Positions 15,811 through 23,300 of a stretch of 30,098 bases of DNA are shown here, one piece after another. The notes beneath the pieces were generated by a model that had not been told where the DNA came from, ran no database searches, and worked only from the letters and a program-made list of their open reading frames with translations. Position numbers and translations under genes: made by a program. Every line of letters begins with the position of its first letter. Within the stretch, counting starts at the first letter, position 1. Source of the DNA: JANRKF01 sp964519595 (GTDB taxonomy: Bacteria; Pseudomonadota; Alphaproteobacteria; Rickettsiales; SXRF01); the NCBI GenBank assembly GCA_964519595.1, contig CAZFJN010000024.1:1-30098 (forward strand), read 5' to 3'.

Positions 15811-15887
15811 CCCCTAACCCCTAAACCCTAGCCCCTAACCCCTAGCACCTAGCCCCTAGCCCCTAGCACCTAGCCCCTAGCACCTAG
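15811..15887. repeat. heptanucleotide tandem array, 11 units
   Basis: Eleven contiguous 7-base units in perfect phase: CCCCTAA (three copies), ACCCTAG (one), CCCCTAG (four) and CACCTAG (three). The order shows an older CCCCTAA end and a CCCCTAG/CACCTAG end. A short stretch of the same family occurs on the opposite strand at 20193-20219. The array lies between the divergent tolC-like operon and the PHO-type promoter. Confidence 0.95.
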
Positions 15888-15889
15888 AG

Positions 15890-15945
15890 TTGTAACAAAA
15901 CAATAACCATAACGTCACAAAACTGTCACAATCCAATGATAATAT
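15890..15945 (+). promoter_or_regulatory. tandem PHO box with -10 element
   Basis: Four 7-base half-sites are spaced exactly 11 bases apart: TTGTAAC (15890-15896), CAATAAC (15901-15907), ACGTCAC (15912-15918) and CTGTCAC (15923-15929). The spacers are AAAA, CATA and AAAA. The downstream pair matches the PhoB consensus CTGTCAT-N4-CTGTCAC well. A TAATAT box (15940-15945) begins 10 bases after the last half-site, the spacing expected when PhoB replaces a -35 element. Transcription would start near 15952, leaving a leader of about 130 bases that contains a GGTTAG/CTAACC hairpin. This predicts phosphate-starvation induction of the gene at 16085 and possibly those beyond. Confidence 0.7.
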
Positions 15946-16084
15946 GAACCCAGTAGGTTAGAAAAACCATCTAACCAAAAAGCAACCGCCAGAACTTTAC
16001 AATAACCTTAAGATAACTTTAAAATAGCACTAATAATAAGTTAATAAAAATACAAACCAATTAAAACTAAAAGGATAATAATTT

Positions 16085-16648
16085 ATGAAAAACGCACTTA
16101 AAATTGGAATAATAGGACTCATCGCCTCAATATCCATCTCAAACAACACATATGCTGCGGATACAATTTTCACCCTAACCTGTACTTCAGATGGTATGAC
16201 GGAGATGGATGGCGGTCAAATGGTTGTGAAAGAAAAATGTATAAAACTTGTTGGTGAAAATGCGTGTAGAGCAGTTTGCAATTATTCTGGCCCTCCAGGT
16301 ACTTCAGAAACTGGTCAAGCCTTCGTTAATTTTTGCACATATAAGAAAAAAACGACTATGGGTATCCCTAGTGTTAGTCAAGTTATACCAGGTAGTTATT
16401 CTTGTGACAATATAAACGTACGCGTTGGCGGTTCATGCGGAACGGCGAAAAAAGGAAAGGACGTATTTATGAGAGGAGTTTTAGCTTTTACAGATGAAGA
16501 AAAAGCCCTTTTGAAAGAATATGGCGCAAAGTGTCCGGGTCTTAGAGTTACAAAGGCCAATAGAGAACATAGTTATACAAAGGGGGAGTTTGCTATTATA
16601 CAAGGTCAGGCTAATGGTGGAGGTAATGGTGGCGGAATACCAGATTGA
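16085..16648 (+). CDS. secreted cysteine-rich protein of unknown function
   Basis: A 187-residue protein with a clear Sec signal peptide (basic start MKNALK, hydrophobic core to about residue 19, likely cut after TYA, near residue 24). The mature part has eight cysteines, compatible with four disulfides, and is fairly basic, ending in a Gly/Asn-rich tail (GGGNGGGIPD). AAGGA lies about 10 bases before the ATG. I recognise no family. Upstream is a PHO-type promoter, so phosphate limitation may induce it. Downstream a hairpin (16698-16722) partly separates it from the arylsulfotransferase-like operon. It could be an extracellular or periplasmic binding protein, but no motif proves a ligand. Confidence 0.8.
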   Translation: MKNALKIGIIGLIASISISNNTYAADTIFTLTCTSDGMTEMDGGQMVVKEKCIKLVGENACRAVCNYSGPPGTSETGQAFVNFCTYKKKTTMGIPSVSQVIPGSYSCDNINVRVGGSCGTAKKGKDVFMRGVLAFTDEEKALLKEYGAKCPGLRVTKANREHSYTKGEFAIIQGQANGGGNGGGIPD

Positions 16649-16697
16649 CTCAAAATTGGCTTCGTAGTATAAATCGATCTGAGCTAATGCACAATAG

Positions 16698-16722
16698 ATC
16701 CTGATGGTGTAACCGTCAGGAT
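16698..16722 (+). terminator. hairpin, possible weak terminator
   Basis: A 10-bp stem ATCCTGATGG/CCGTCAGGAT with one G-T pair and the loop TGTAA lies 50 bases after the stop of the cysteine-rich gene. The following bases hold only a short T run, so termination would be partial. Some read-through into the next operon is plausible. Confidence 0.4.
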
Positions 16723-16779
16723 TTATGCTGTATTTGAGCCAAAAGGCCACTTGTGTTGCCATCTATCTAAGTATTATTC

Positions 16780-18135
16780 ATGCTGTATAAATTGCTTAGA
16801 ATTTGTTTCCGTATTCTGTGGTTTTGCTCATTGATTCCTGTTGTATATATTGCCGGAATAGCTGATGCTTATTTTGATGGCAAGGTATCGCGGTACATAA
16901 TACAAAATATAGATTATTTAAGAAACAACTCAATATATCCTGAAAATACAGAATTTACTTTCAATGACAATATATTTACAGCGCCGCAAGGCAGAATAAG
17001 ATCAAATGCTGCCAATCCGCTGTTAGAAAATTATAACGCTCTTATATTGCGTTATTTAGATGCGGTTTATTTAGTTGATGAAAGTGATAACATAATTCAT
17101 AAATGGAATCTTAATTACAAAAAATTATTTGCAAATAATCGCAAAGCATCAGCGCAGAACATATATCCTGAAAAAGCTATTATATTTCCAAATGGCGATT
17201 TACTGGCTACTTATACCGGATGGGGAGATACTCCTTATGGTTATGGCATGGTGAAAATAGACAAGAACTCAAAATTATTATGGAAATATGACGATAACAC
17301 GCACCATGATATTATTATCAACCGCGACAATCAGCTAATCTATTCACTTACTCAGAAATTTGTTAAATGGCGAGGCAATAACACCCTTGCAGATTATATT
17401 ACAATAATTTCACCAGATGGTTTATTGATAAGAAAAATTTCAGTCATAGACGCCTTTGAAAAAAGCGATTTTGTGGCGTTAATAATAAACGCGCAATCTC
17501 GCGGGCTTGTCTGGGATCAGTTTCATACTAACTCAATTGATATAATTGACGCAAATCTGGCTCGCTCCTTTCCACAATTTGACGTTGGACATATTCTTAT
17601 TTCAATACGCAACATGGACATTATCGCTGTTATTGATCCTGATGCTGAAAAAGTGGTGTGGGCATATAAAGGAATCTGGGCGGCACAACATTCAGCCAGA
17701 TTCACCGAGCAAGGAACAATTATACTATTCGATAACCAAGGCGGTGGAACAAAAAAATCTCCGCAATCAAGAATAATCGAAATTAATCCAAGAACAATTG
17801 CTCCGTCTATAAAATATGCCGGAAATAGCCAATCGCCTTTCTATAGTTGCGCTTATGGAAGATTGCAGCTTCTTGAGAATGGCAATTTATTTATCACAGA
17901 AACACTTGGCAGTAGAGTATTTGAAACCAATAAAGCGGGAGAAATAGTATGGCAATATAAGATAAAGCCATATTACCAGCCGCGTATTCCTGATATTTAT
18001 CCTTATGGAAATAAAGACAAACAATATAATAATGATTTGATATGCTCAATCCCAAATCTTGCAACGGCGATTGTTTATGGCGAGCGTTACACTCCTGAGC
18101 AGTTGCCTTTTTTGCAGGAATTGGTTAGGAAGTAG
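16780..18135 (+). CDS. membrane-anchored arylsulfotransferase (ASST)-like protein
   Basis: A 451-residue protein with one N-terminal membrane segment (about residues 8-30), so the bulk is probably periplasmic. The rest shows the repeating beta-blade pattern of the arylsulfotransferase family: NGDLLATYTGWG (138-149), KLLWKYDDNTHHDI with His175/176, DQFHTNSIDII with His249, VGHILISIRNMDIIAVID and WAAQHSARFTEQGTIILF with His304, then SRIIEINP. ASST enzymes move sulfate between phenolic groups without PAPS and use an active-site histidine, but I cannot say which of these histidines would serve. The ribosome-binding site is weak. A PAPS-type sulfotransferase ends the same operon. The substrate is unknown, and a non-enzymatic propeller is an alternative. 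Confidence 0.8.
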   Translation: MLYKLLRICFRILWFCSLIPVVYIAGIADAYFDGKVSRYIIQNIDYLRNNSIYPENTEFTFNDNIFTAPQGRIRSNAANPLLENYNALILRYLDAVYLVDESDNIIHKWNLNYKKLFANNRKASAQNIYPEKAIIFPNGDLLATYTGWGDTPYGYGMVKIDKNSKLLWKYDDNTHHDIIINRDNQLIYSLTQKFVKWRGNNTLADYITIISPDGLLIRKISVIDAFEKSDFVALIINAQSRGLVWDQFHTNSIDIIDANLARSFPQFDVGHILISIRNMDIIAVIDPDAEKVVWAYKGIWAAQHSARFTEQGTIILFDNQGGGTKKSPQSRIIEINPRTIAPSIKYAGNSQSPFYSCAYGRLQLLENGNLFITETLGSRVFETNKAGEIVWQYKIKPYYQPRIPDIYPYGNKDKQYNNDLICSIPNLATAIVYGERYTPEQLPFLQELVRK

Positions 18136-18148
18136 CTAGGAATTAGTT

Positions 18149-18364
18149 ATGGTTTTTATGTTTTTGCTTTTTTCTTTTTGCTTTTTGGCTTTGGTTGGTT
18201 TTCCGGCTTTTGCTTATGTTGGGCCGGGGCCGGGGTTTTCGGCGCTTGGTTCGGCGCTTGGTTTTCTGGCTGCGATTGCTTTTGCGTTGGTGGTGGTTAT
18301 CGCATATCCGCTGCGCCTGCTTTATCTGAAGCTACGCAAGTCAAAAAATAAGGAAACAGAGTGA
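18149..18364 (+). CDS. small membrane protein with AYVGPGPG motif
   Basis: A 71-residue protein: a signal-like hydrophobic stretch (1-22) ending AFA, then YVGPGPGFSALGSALGFLAA, a second hydrophobic helix (about 33-55) and a basic C-terminus (LYLKLRKSKNKETE). Small proteins with this A-Y-(V/I/L)-GPG-x-G motif are, as I remember them, often encoded beside phosphatase-, sulfatase- or sulfotransferase-like genes. Their function is not known to me. AGGAA lies seven bases before the ATG. It starts 13 bases after the ASST-like gene, and its stop overlaps the GTG start of the next gene (GTGA). An alternative start is the ATG at residue 4. Confidence 0.75.
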   Translation: MVFMFLLFSFCFLALVGFPAFAYVGPGPGFSALGSALGFLAAIAFALVVVIAYPLRLLYLKLRKSKNKETE

Positions 18365-18699
18365 CTGATGTTTTTGTCGGACTTGCTCTTGGGCTTGCGG
18401 TGATGTGGTTCTATTCACGAATGGCGGCGCTTACTGAAGTAGCTCGCTTGAAATCTCGCAAACATATGCTGATGAAACAATCATTCACACATAGCGGAAC
18501 TTTTCTGCAGTTGTTGATGATGCAAAAAGAAATAATAATTTTGTCATTGGTGCATTTACGCTTGATTTTCTGGCCGGCATTTGTGTCGTGCCTGCCGATT
18601 ATGATATTTCTGTTTTTTTATCAGCAATATGCGACATTATATTTTTTTGCCGGAATGTGTGTTGCTTATATCTTTGCCAAATGGCGCTGGGGAATATGA
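18361..18699 (+). CDS. small polytopic membrane protein, unknown function
   Basis: A 112-residue protein starting with GTG inside the stop of the previous gene (18361-18364). Hydrophobic segments lie at about residues 4-18, 69-87 and 90-107, with a basic middle (ARLKSRKHMLMKQ), so two or three membrane passes are likely. No family is recognised. Its own stop is shared with the sulfotransferase start (ATGA, 18696-18699). The unbroken overlaps suggest that the three gene products are needed together, perhaps as a membrane platform for the sulfotransferase. Confidence 0.75.
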   Translation: MTDVFVGLALGLAVMWFYSRMAALTEVARLKSRKHMLMKQSFTHSGTFLQLLMMQKEIIILSLVHLRLIFWPAFVSCLPIMIFLFFYQQYATLYFFAGMCVAYIFAKWRWGI

Positions 18700-19676
18700 T
18701 GAATATTTCGTTCACGCTTGATCTACTGACGAGGCTGGTTCATGGAATGCGCCCCTTATGGAAGGAAGCGGGAAATATTGAAACTGCATTATTGGCAAAC
18801 AGGTTGCGGGAAATTACGATAGAAAAACCTGTTTTCATAACCGGACTGGCGCGAGCAGGCAGCACTTTGCTGCTGGAATATATCGCCGCGCATCGCGGGG
18901 TGGCAACTCATCAATACCGCGATTTTCCTTTTATTTTTACGCCGTATTTCTCACGCATAATAACCGCGCTGCTTTCAAATAATAAAATCGAGGCGAAAGA
19001 GCGGGCGCATGGTGATGGAATTTTCATATCGCCGCAAAGTCCGGAGGGAATGGAAGAAATGCTATGGTTGGCCTTTGCTGAAAATGGCCGGAAGTTTTCG
19101 GCTTTTTATCAGGATCATATCAAGAAATTGCTGCTGGTGACTAATTCGAAACGCTATGCCGCCAAAAATAATAACTTATCTTTGCGCTTGTCAAGGCTTC
19201 TGGAGTTATTTCCCGATGCGCGGATTATAGTTCCAATACGCGATCCGCTGCAACATATCTCATCCCTGCTACGCCAGCATGAAAGATTTATGGCGCAAAA
19301 GAATAATCCACGCATTATCAGACATATGAAGGCTCAGGGGCATTTTGAATTTGGTCCGACATATCAACCAAAATCAGAAAATATGCTAAATAATTATATA
19401 GAAGATTGGAATAATTCCTACCGAGCGATCGCCGGACATATTACAAATCAAAATCTGCTCTGCATTCCGTATGAGAGCTTGTGCGCCGAGCCAGAGAAAT
19501 GGCTGGAAAAAATAAATAAACACGCAATGTTAGAATCAGATAAAGAAATAACCGCGCATTTTGCAAAGCGTATTTCTCGCCCTGACTATTATAAAATAAA
19601 TTTATCGCCGGAAGAAACTGCGCTGATAAAAGCAGGAACAGAACAAACCTTTAAAATATTAACGAATAATACTTAA
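18696..19676 (+). CDS. PAPS-dependent sulfotransferase family protein
   Basis: Predicted to transfer sulfate from PAPS to an unknown acceptor. With the start at 18696 the protein has 326 residues. The 5'-phosphosulfate loop is FITGLARAGSTLLLEY (residues 47-62, GLARAGST at 50-57). The 3'-phosphate segment is RIIVPIRDPLQHISSLLRQH, with Arg182 and Ser189 in the canonical spacing. A YRDFPFIFTPY block follows the first helix and may form the acceptor site. No signal peptide is seen, so the enzyme is probably cytoplasmic or membrane-associated. The ATG overlaps the TGA of the preceding membrane protein gene. A longer frame opening at 18588 lies entirely inside that gene and is rejected. It is the last gene of the operon, with 15 bases to the convergent gene. 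Confidence 0.88.
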   Translation: MMNISFTLDLLTRLVHGMRPLWKEAGNIETALLANRLREITIEKPVFITGLARAGSTLLLEYIAAHRGVATHQYRDFPFIFTPYFSRIITALLSNNKIEAKERAHGDGIFISPQSPEGMEEMLWLAFAENGRKFSAFYQDHIKKLLLVTNSKRYAAKNNNLSLRLSRLLELFPDARIIVPIRDPLQHISSLLRQHERFMAQKNNPRIIRHMKAQGHFEFGPTYQPKSENMLNNYIEDWNNSYRAIAGHITNQNLLCIPYESLCAEPEKWLEKINKHAMLESDKEITAHFAKRISRPDYYKINLSPEETALIKAGTEQTFKILTNNT

Positions 19677-19691
19677 AACCAGCAAAGCGGC

Positions 19692-20057
19692 TCAAGCCTC
19701 TTCTGAGTCTTCGGTTTCTGGTTCTTGTTCTATTTCTTGTTCTGGTTCTTGTTCATCTCCCAGAGCGGGGGCGGTGAGTTTTCTTGGTTTTCTTTCTGGT
19801 TTGGCTTTTACCAGCTTACCTTTTTCTTCGTCCCAGCTATATTGGTAGACGACAGTTTTTATTCCGGTCATGATTATTTCGCCATTGGCGTGTTGCAGCA
19901 CATCGAAGCCTTTTTGCAGTGCGTCCTGAATCAGGGTGGAGGATTGGCGGAGATAGCGCGGATCAAGCATCACATTACCGACGGCGGAATTATCCATATT
20001 GACATTACGGCCAGCAATTGCATGAAGGCGGCGGGAGGTAAGATTAATCTTGGTCAT
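19692..20057 (-). CDS. small protein with acidic tail, unknown (possibly DUF2671-like)
   Basis: A 121-residue protein starting MTKINLTSRRLHAIAGR. The central part (DPRYLRQSSTLIQDALQKGF, then DVLQHANGEIIMTGIKTVVYQYSWDEEKGKL) looks like a small folded domain. I suspect kinship with DUF2671, a short family reported from Rickettsia, but could not check. The last 25 residues are almost all Glu, Gln, Pro and Asp (EQEPEQEIEQEPETEDSEEA), encoded by a degenerate hexamer repeat. The start is placed at 20057 because a TATAAT box lies at 20081-20086. The longer TTG start at 20081 would overlap that box and sit before the transcript. An AGAGAA lies upstream of this ATG. It is monocistronic and convergent with the sulfotransferase. 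Confidence 0.7.
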   Translation of the reverse strand: MTKINLTSRRLHAIAGRNVNMDNSAVGNVMLDPRYLRQSSTLIQDALQKGFDVLQHANGEIIMTGIKTVVYQYSWDEEKGKLVKAKPERKPRKLTAPALGDEQEPEQEIEQEPETEDSEEA

Positions 20058-20080
20058 AGGCAGTTCTCTTTTATTAACCA

Positions 20081-20110
20081 ATTATAAACAAGAATGTGAA
20101 TGGCAGGCAA
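20081..20110 (-). promoter_or_regulatory. sigma-70 type promoter of the 121-residue gene
   Basis: On the minus strand TTGCCT (20105-20110) and TATAAT (20081-20086) are 18 bases apart. Transcription would begin near 20074, about 17 bases before the ATG at 20057. The box supports the shorter reading of the gene. Confidence 0.6.
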
Positions 20111-20192
20111 GCTGTAACTCAACACAAAATTCAATGTATTTCTATAACGACTATCCCCTGCTTAAATCCTTGTCAAGGAATAATAAAAGTAA

Positions 20193-20219
20193 GGGGCTTG
20201 GGGCTAGGTGCTAGCACCT
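20193..20219. repeat. heptamer-family repeat fragment with palindrome
   Basis: Three 7-base units GGGGCTT, GGGGCTA and GGTGCTA (20193-20213) are the reverse complement of the CCCCTAG/CACCTAG family at 15811-15887. The last unit merges into a perfect 14-base palindrome AGGTGCTAGCACCT (20206-20219). Confidence 0.85.
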
Positions 20220-20237
20220 TACTAAAATATATAGAGA

Positions 20238-20271
20238 AAGCGCACCCTCACGGGGGAAAGAGGGTGCGCTT
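20238..20271 (-). terminator. terminator of the fliK-flgD-flgE operon
   Basis: A perfect 12-bp stem AAGCGCACCCTC/GAGGGTGCGCTT with a 10-base loop lies 43 bases after the flgE stop. On the minus strand it is followed by TTTCTCTATATATTTT, a U-rich tail. This fits a Rho-independent terminator for flgE. Confidence 0.75.
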
Positions 20272-20313
20272 GGCGACATTATAGGGCGGAGTTTATTAGA
20301 AAATTCTCACTCA

Positions 20314-23300
20314 TTACCGTATAATGTCATTCAGTACATTCAGCATGTTATCCGAGGTTGAGATGACCTTGGCGTTGGCCTGATAGGAACGCTGGGCGAC
20401 GATCATATCAGTCAATTCTGTGGAAAGCTCGACGTTTGAGGCTTCCAGAGATGATGAGGCGATTTTGCCGACGCCGCTGGTTCCGGCCTGCTGGAGGTTA
20501 AATTCGCCGGAATCGGCGGATTGTTCAAAGACGTTGCCGGAATTTGATTCAAGCTGATCCGGATTGGCGAAGGCGGCGATTGGTATTTTGAAGAGATCCT
20601 GCGTTTCACCATTACTGTAGCTGGCGACAATAACGCCTAATTCAGTGATCGAAACGCCGGTTAGTTCACCAACCGGAGCGCCGTTCTGATTGGCAAAAGC
20701 AACCTTATAGGCGGCGTTGAACTGGCTGAGACCATCAGCCTCACCAAAAGTAGTAGCGCCAGTTGTTCCGAATGGCTGTCCGGCTGTTCCCCAGTCGAAA
20801 GTAACTGAGCTGGCGGCTGCGCCATTGGTCCAGGTGATGTCTATTTCTTCACTGAGCGTATTATCAACGCTGCGGAGAGTTCCGTCGCCGTTGAAAGTCA
20901 CATTGCCGTAAGCAACAAGGCCATCAGGAAGCGAGCTGCTGACATCAGAATCAGGAACGGCGTAAACCTCAATCGCCCAGGTGTTTTCATCAGTTTTCAG
21001 AAAGGCGACGTTTAAATCATGGCCGCCGCCTTGCGCGTCATAAACCCGAATTGGACGGCTGAATTGTGGGGAAATATTGCCGCTGGCCATGTTAATATCA
21101 GTATCAATCGGGCTATAAGCCGGGCCAAAAGCATCAGTTTCCTGCGGCGTATAAGTATCTCCGTTCAACGAATCAACAAGGCCAAGCTCAGCGATCAGAG
21201 AGCCGAGATTGTTATGTGGTGTAACGACAAGGTCGCTATCGCCGGTTGTGCCAGTGGAAGTGGCAACCGCGCTGCTACCGAGATCAATAGTATAAGTAGT
21301 CGCGCCAGTTACGGTTATTTCAAAACGACCATCCAGCTCTGATTCATCAAGGCCGTTATAACCGTTCACCGTGGCTGCCCATGCGGAAGTATCGAGAGTA
21401 ACAAAATCTCCGGTACTGAAGCCGTGTGCCGCCGGATGAGTGACGGTAATTATGCTGCTGCCGCTGGTTGTGGTAATCGGCGTTGCTGAGGTGAAAGCGG
21501 TAAGCGCAGCGGCGGTTGGGCTATCGGCAAAAGTTATCGTATCGAGAGGATCGTCAACATTTATGGAAAGGGTTGATTCGCCGAGCGGATTTTCAATAGA
21601 TGCGGAGATTCCGGCATCAGCTGTTGCAAGGTTATAAAGCCCTTCCATTGATGAAAAGCGATCAGATCCGGCTGATATATTCTCAAGGCCAAGCTCACGA
21701 ATCCAGTCTATTCCGGCTTGAACCGGAGGTCCGGAAGTTCCCACCACTGAACCATTTTCAAAAGTTATTGCCGCTGTCGCATCGGTTGGTCCTACATAAA
21801 GCTGGCCATCAACAACGCGCGCCGAAAGTCCGGCAACCTCGTCGATCGCGGCGGCAAGATTGGTGAGGTTATTAAACTGTTTCTGGCGGACATCAGGAGA
21901 TGCTGCCGTATAGGTAAAAGTAACCGTACCAGTTGCAGTGGTGGTGATAGTAAAGCTTAAAGCAGCAACTGTAAAACCTGAAGTTCCGGTAGTTGCCAGA
22001 AAGCGTGTTTCAGTATTTGAAGCATCAAGAATATTGCCGGCAAATGGTCTGGTTACGGAAACGATTGAAGCTCCTCCACCAGTGGCAGTCAGAGAAGTAG
22101 CTCCAGTTCCTCCGGTAGTTGTCGATGTTGCCGATCCGCCTGCCGTGTAAGTGAAAGTGTTAGCATCAACAACGGTAACGGTAAAAGTTCCTTCAAGATT
22201 CGCTACAGAAATACCGCCAATAGCGGCGCTTAAACCATCAATCGTAACCTGCTGGCCGCTGGTAAGGCCGTGAGCAGTTTGCGTAACTGTAACCGTGGCA
22301 CTGCCATTGGTCACAGACAAAGGAGTCGTGCCAAGAGTGGTTGCTTCGGCGCTGGTGGCTGTTTCTATGGTATAGCTATTATCATCAACTACTGTGATCA
22401 CAAAATCACCATTAAACTCTGATGAATCAATTCCGGCAATGTCGCTGGTATTTCCGGACAGAGTTACAACCGCTCCATCTTCAAGGCCATGCGCTGTATG
22501 ATTAACCGTAATCACATTGCTGTCAGCAGTGAACTCAAAAGGATTAGTGCCAAGAGTTGTGCTGCCGGTTAATAAAGATAAGCCACTATCAGAATCGCTG
22601 GCATCAGTCACATCGCGGCTGTGAGTGAAACCGCCATAGCGATAAGTAAATTCAAGGCCGCCGCCGGTAGTTATTACCAACTTATCACCGCGAGCTACGC
22701 TGTTTAAGCCGCCCGGGACTATGATATCTTTCGCAGCAATTCCGTAATTATTATCGCTGAGTGAATCCATTGACACAATTCCGGCAGATCCAGGAAAAAC
22801 AGTCTGCGAGGCATTAAGATTAGCGCCGATTGAAACGCTGGTAGTAGCCGCCGCCGAGCCGGTAAGATTGCCGACATTGACAACCTGAAGGCTGCTTAAG
22901 TTGGCGTTTGAGGTGGTGTAAGTAGTGTTTCCAGATTCTCCCGGCAACAGGCCGTTACGATCAAGCGGCCAAGCCATAAGATAAAAGCCGGAAGCATTGC
23001 GGTAATTTCCCAGCGAGTCAGCGCGGAATGAGCCGGAGCGAGTGTAAAAAACTTGTCCGCCACCATCTGAATCCTGATTCACCACAAAAAAACCATTGCC
23101 GGAAATGGCAATGTCAGTTGCCGAATCAGTAGCCTGCAGCAAACCTTGCTTGCTTACCAGCTGCCTGCTGGCGCCAATAACGCCGCCTGGTGAATAGGCA
23201 GAGCTAGCTGATGAGCTTGTAACAAGAGTTTCAAACAAGGCGTTGCCGCCTTTATAGCCGACTGTGTTCACGTTTGACACGTTGTCAGAAATTACGCCGA

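Noticed and set aside
15811..15887. Heptamer array as a CRISPR array
   Set aside because: Units are 7 bases with no spacers and no cas genes are nearby.
18588..18695. Longer N-terminus for the sulfotransferase
   Set aside because: The extra 36 residues lie wholly within the 112-residue membrane protein gene in another frame. The ATGA overlap at 18696 is the coupled start and the family motif begins soon after it.
20058..20081. Longer TTG start for the 121-residue gene
   Set aside because: The TTG overlaps the TATAAT box, so it would lie before the transcript start; the ATG at 20057 fits the promoter.
20096..20284. 62-residue plus-strand frame upstream of flgE's 3' end
   Set aside because: It runs through the promoter of the 121-residue gene, the heptamer repeat and the flgE terminator and has no ribosome-binding site.
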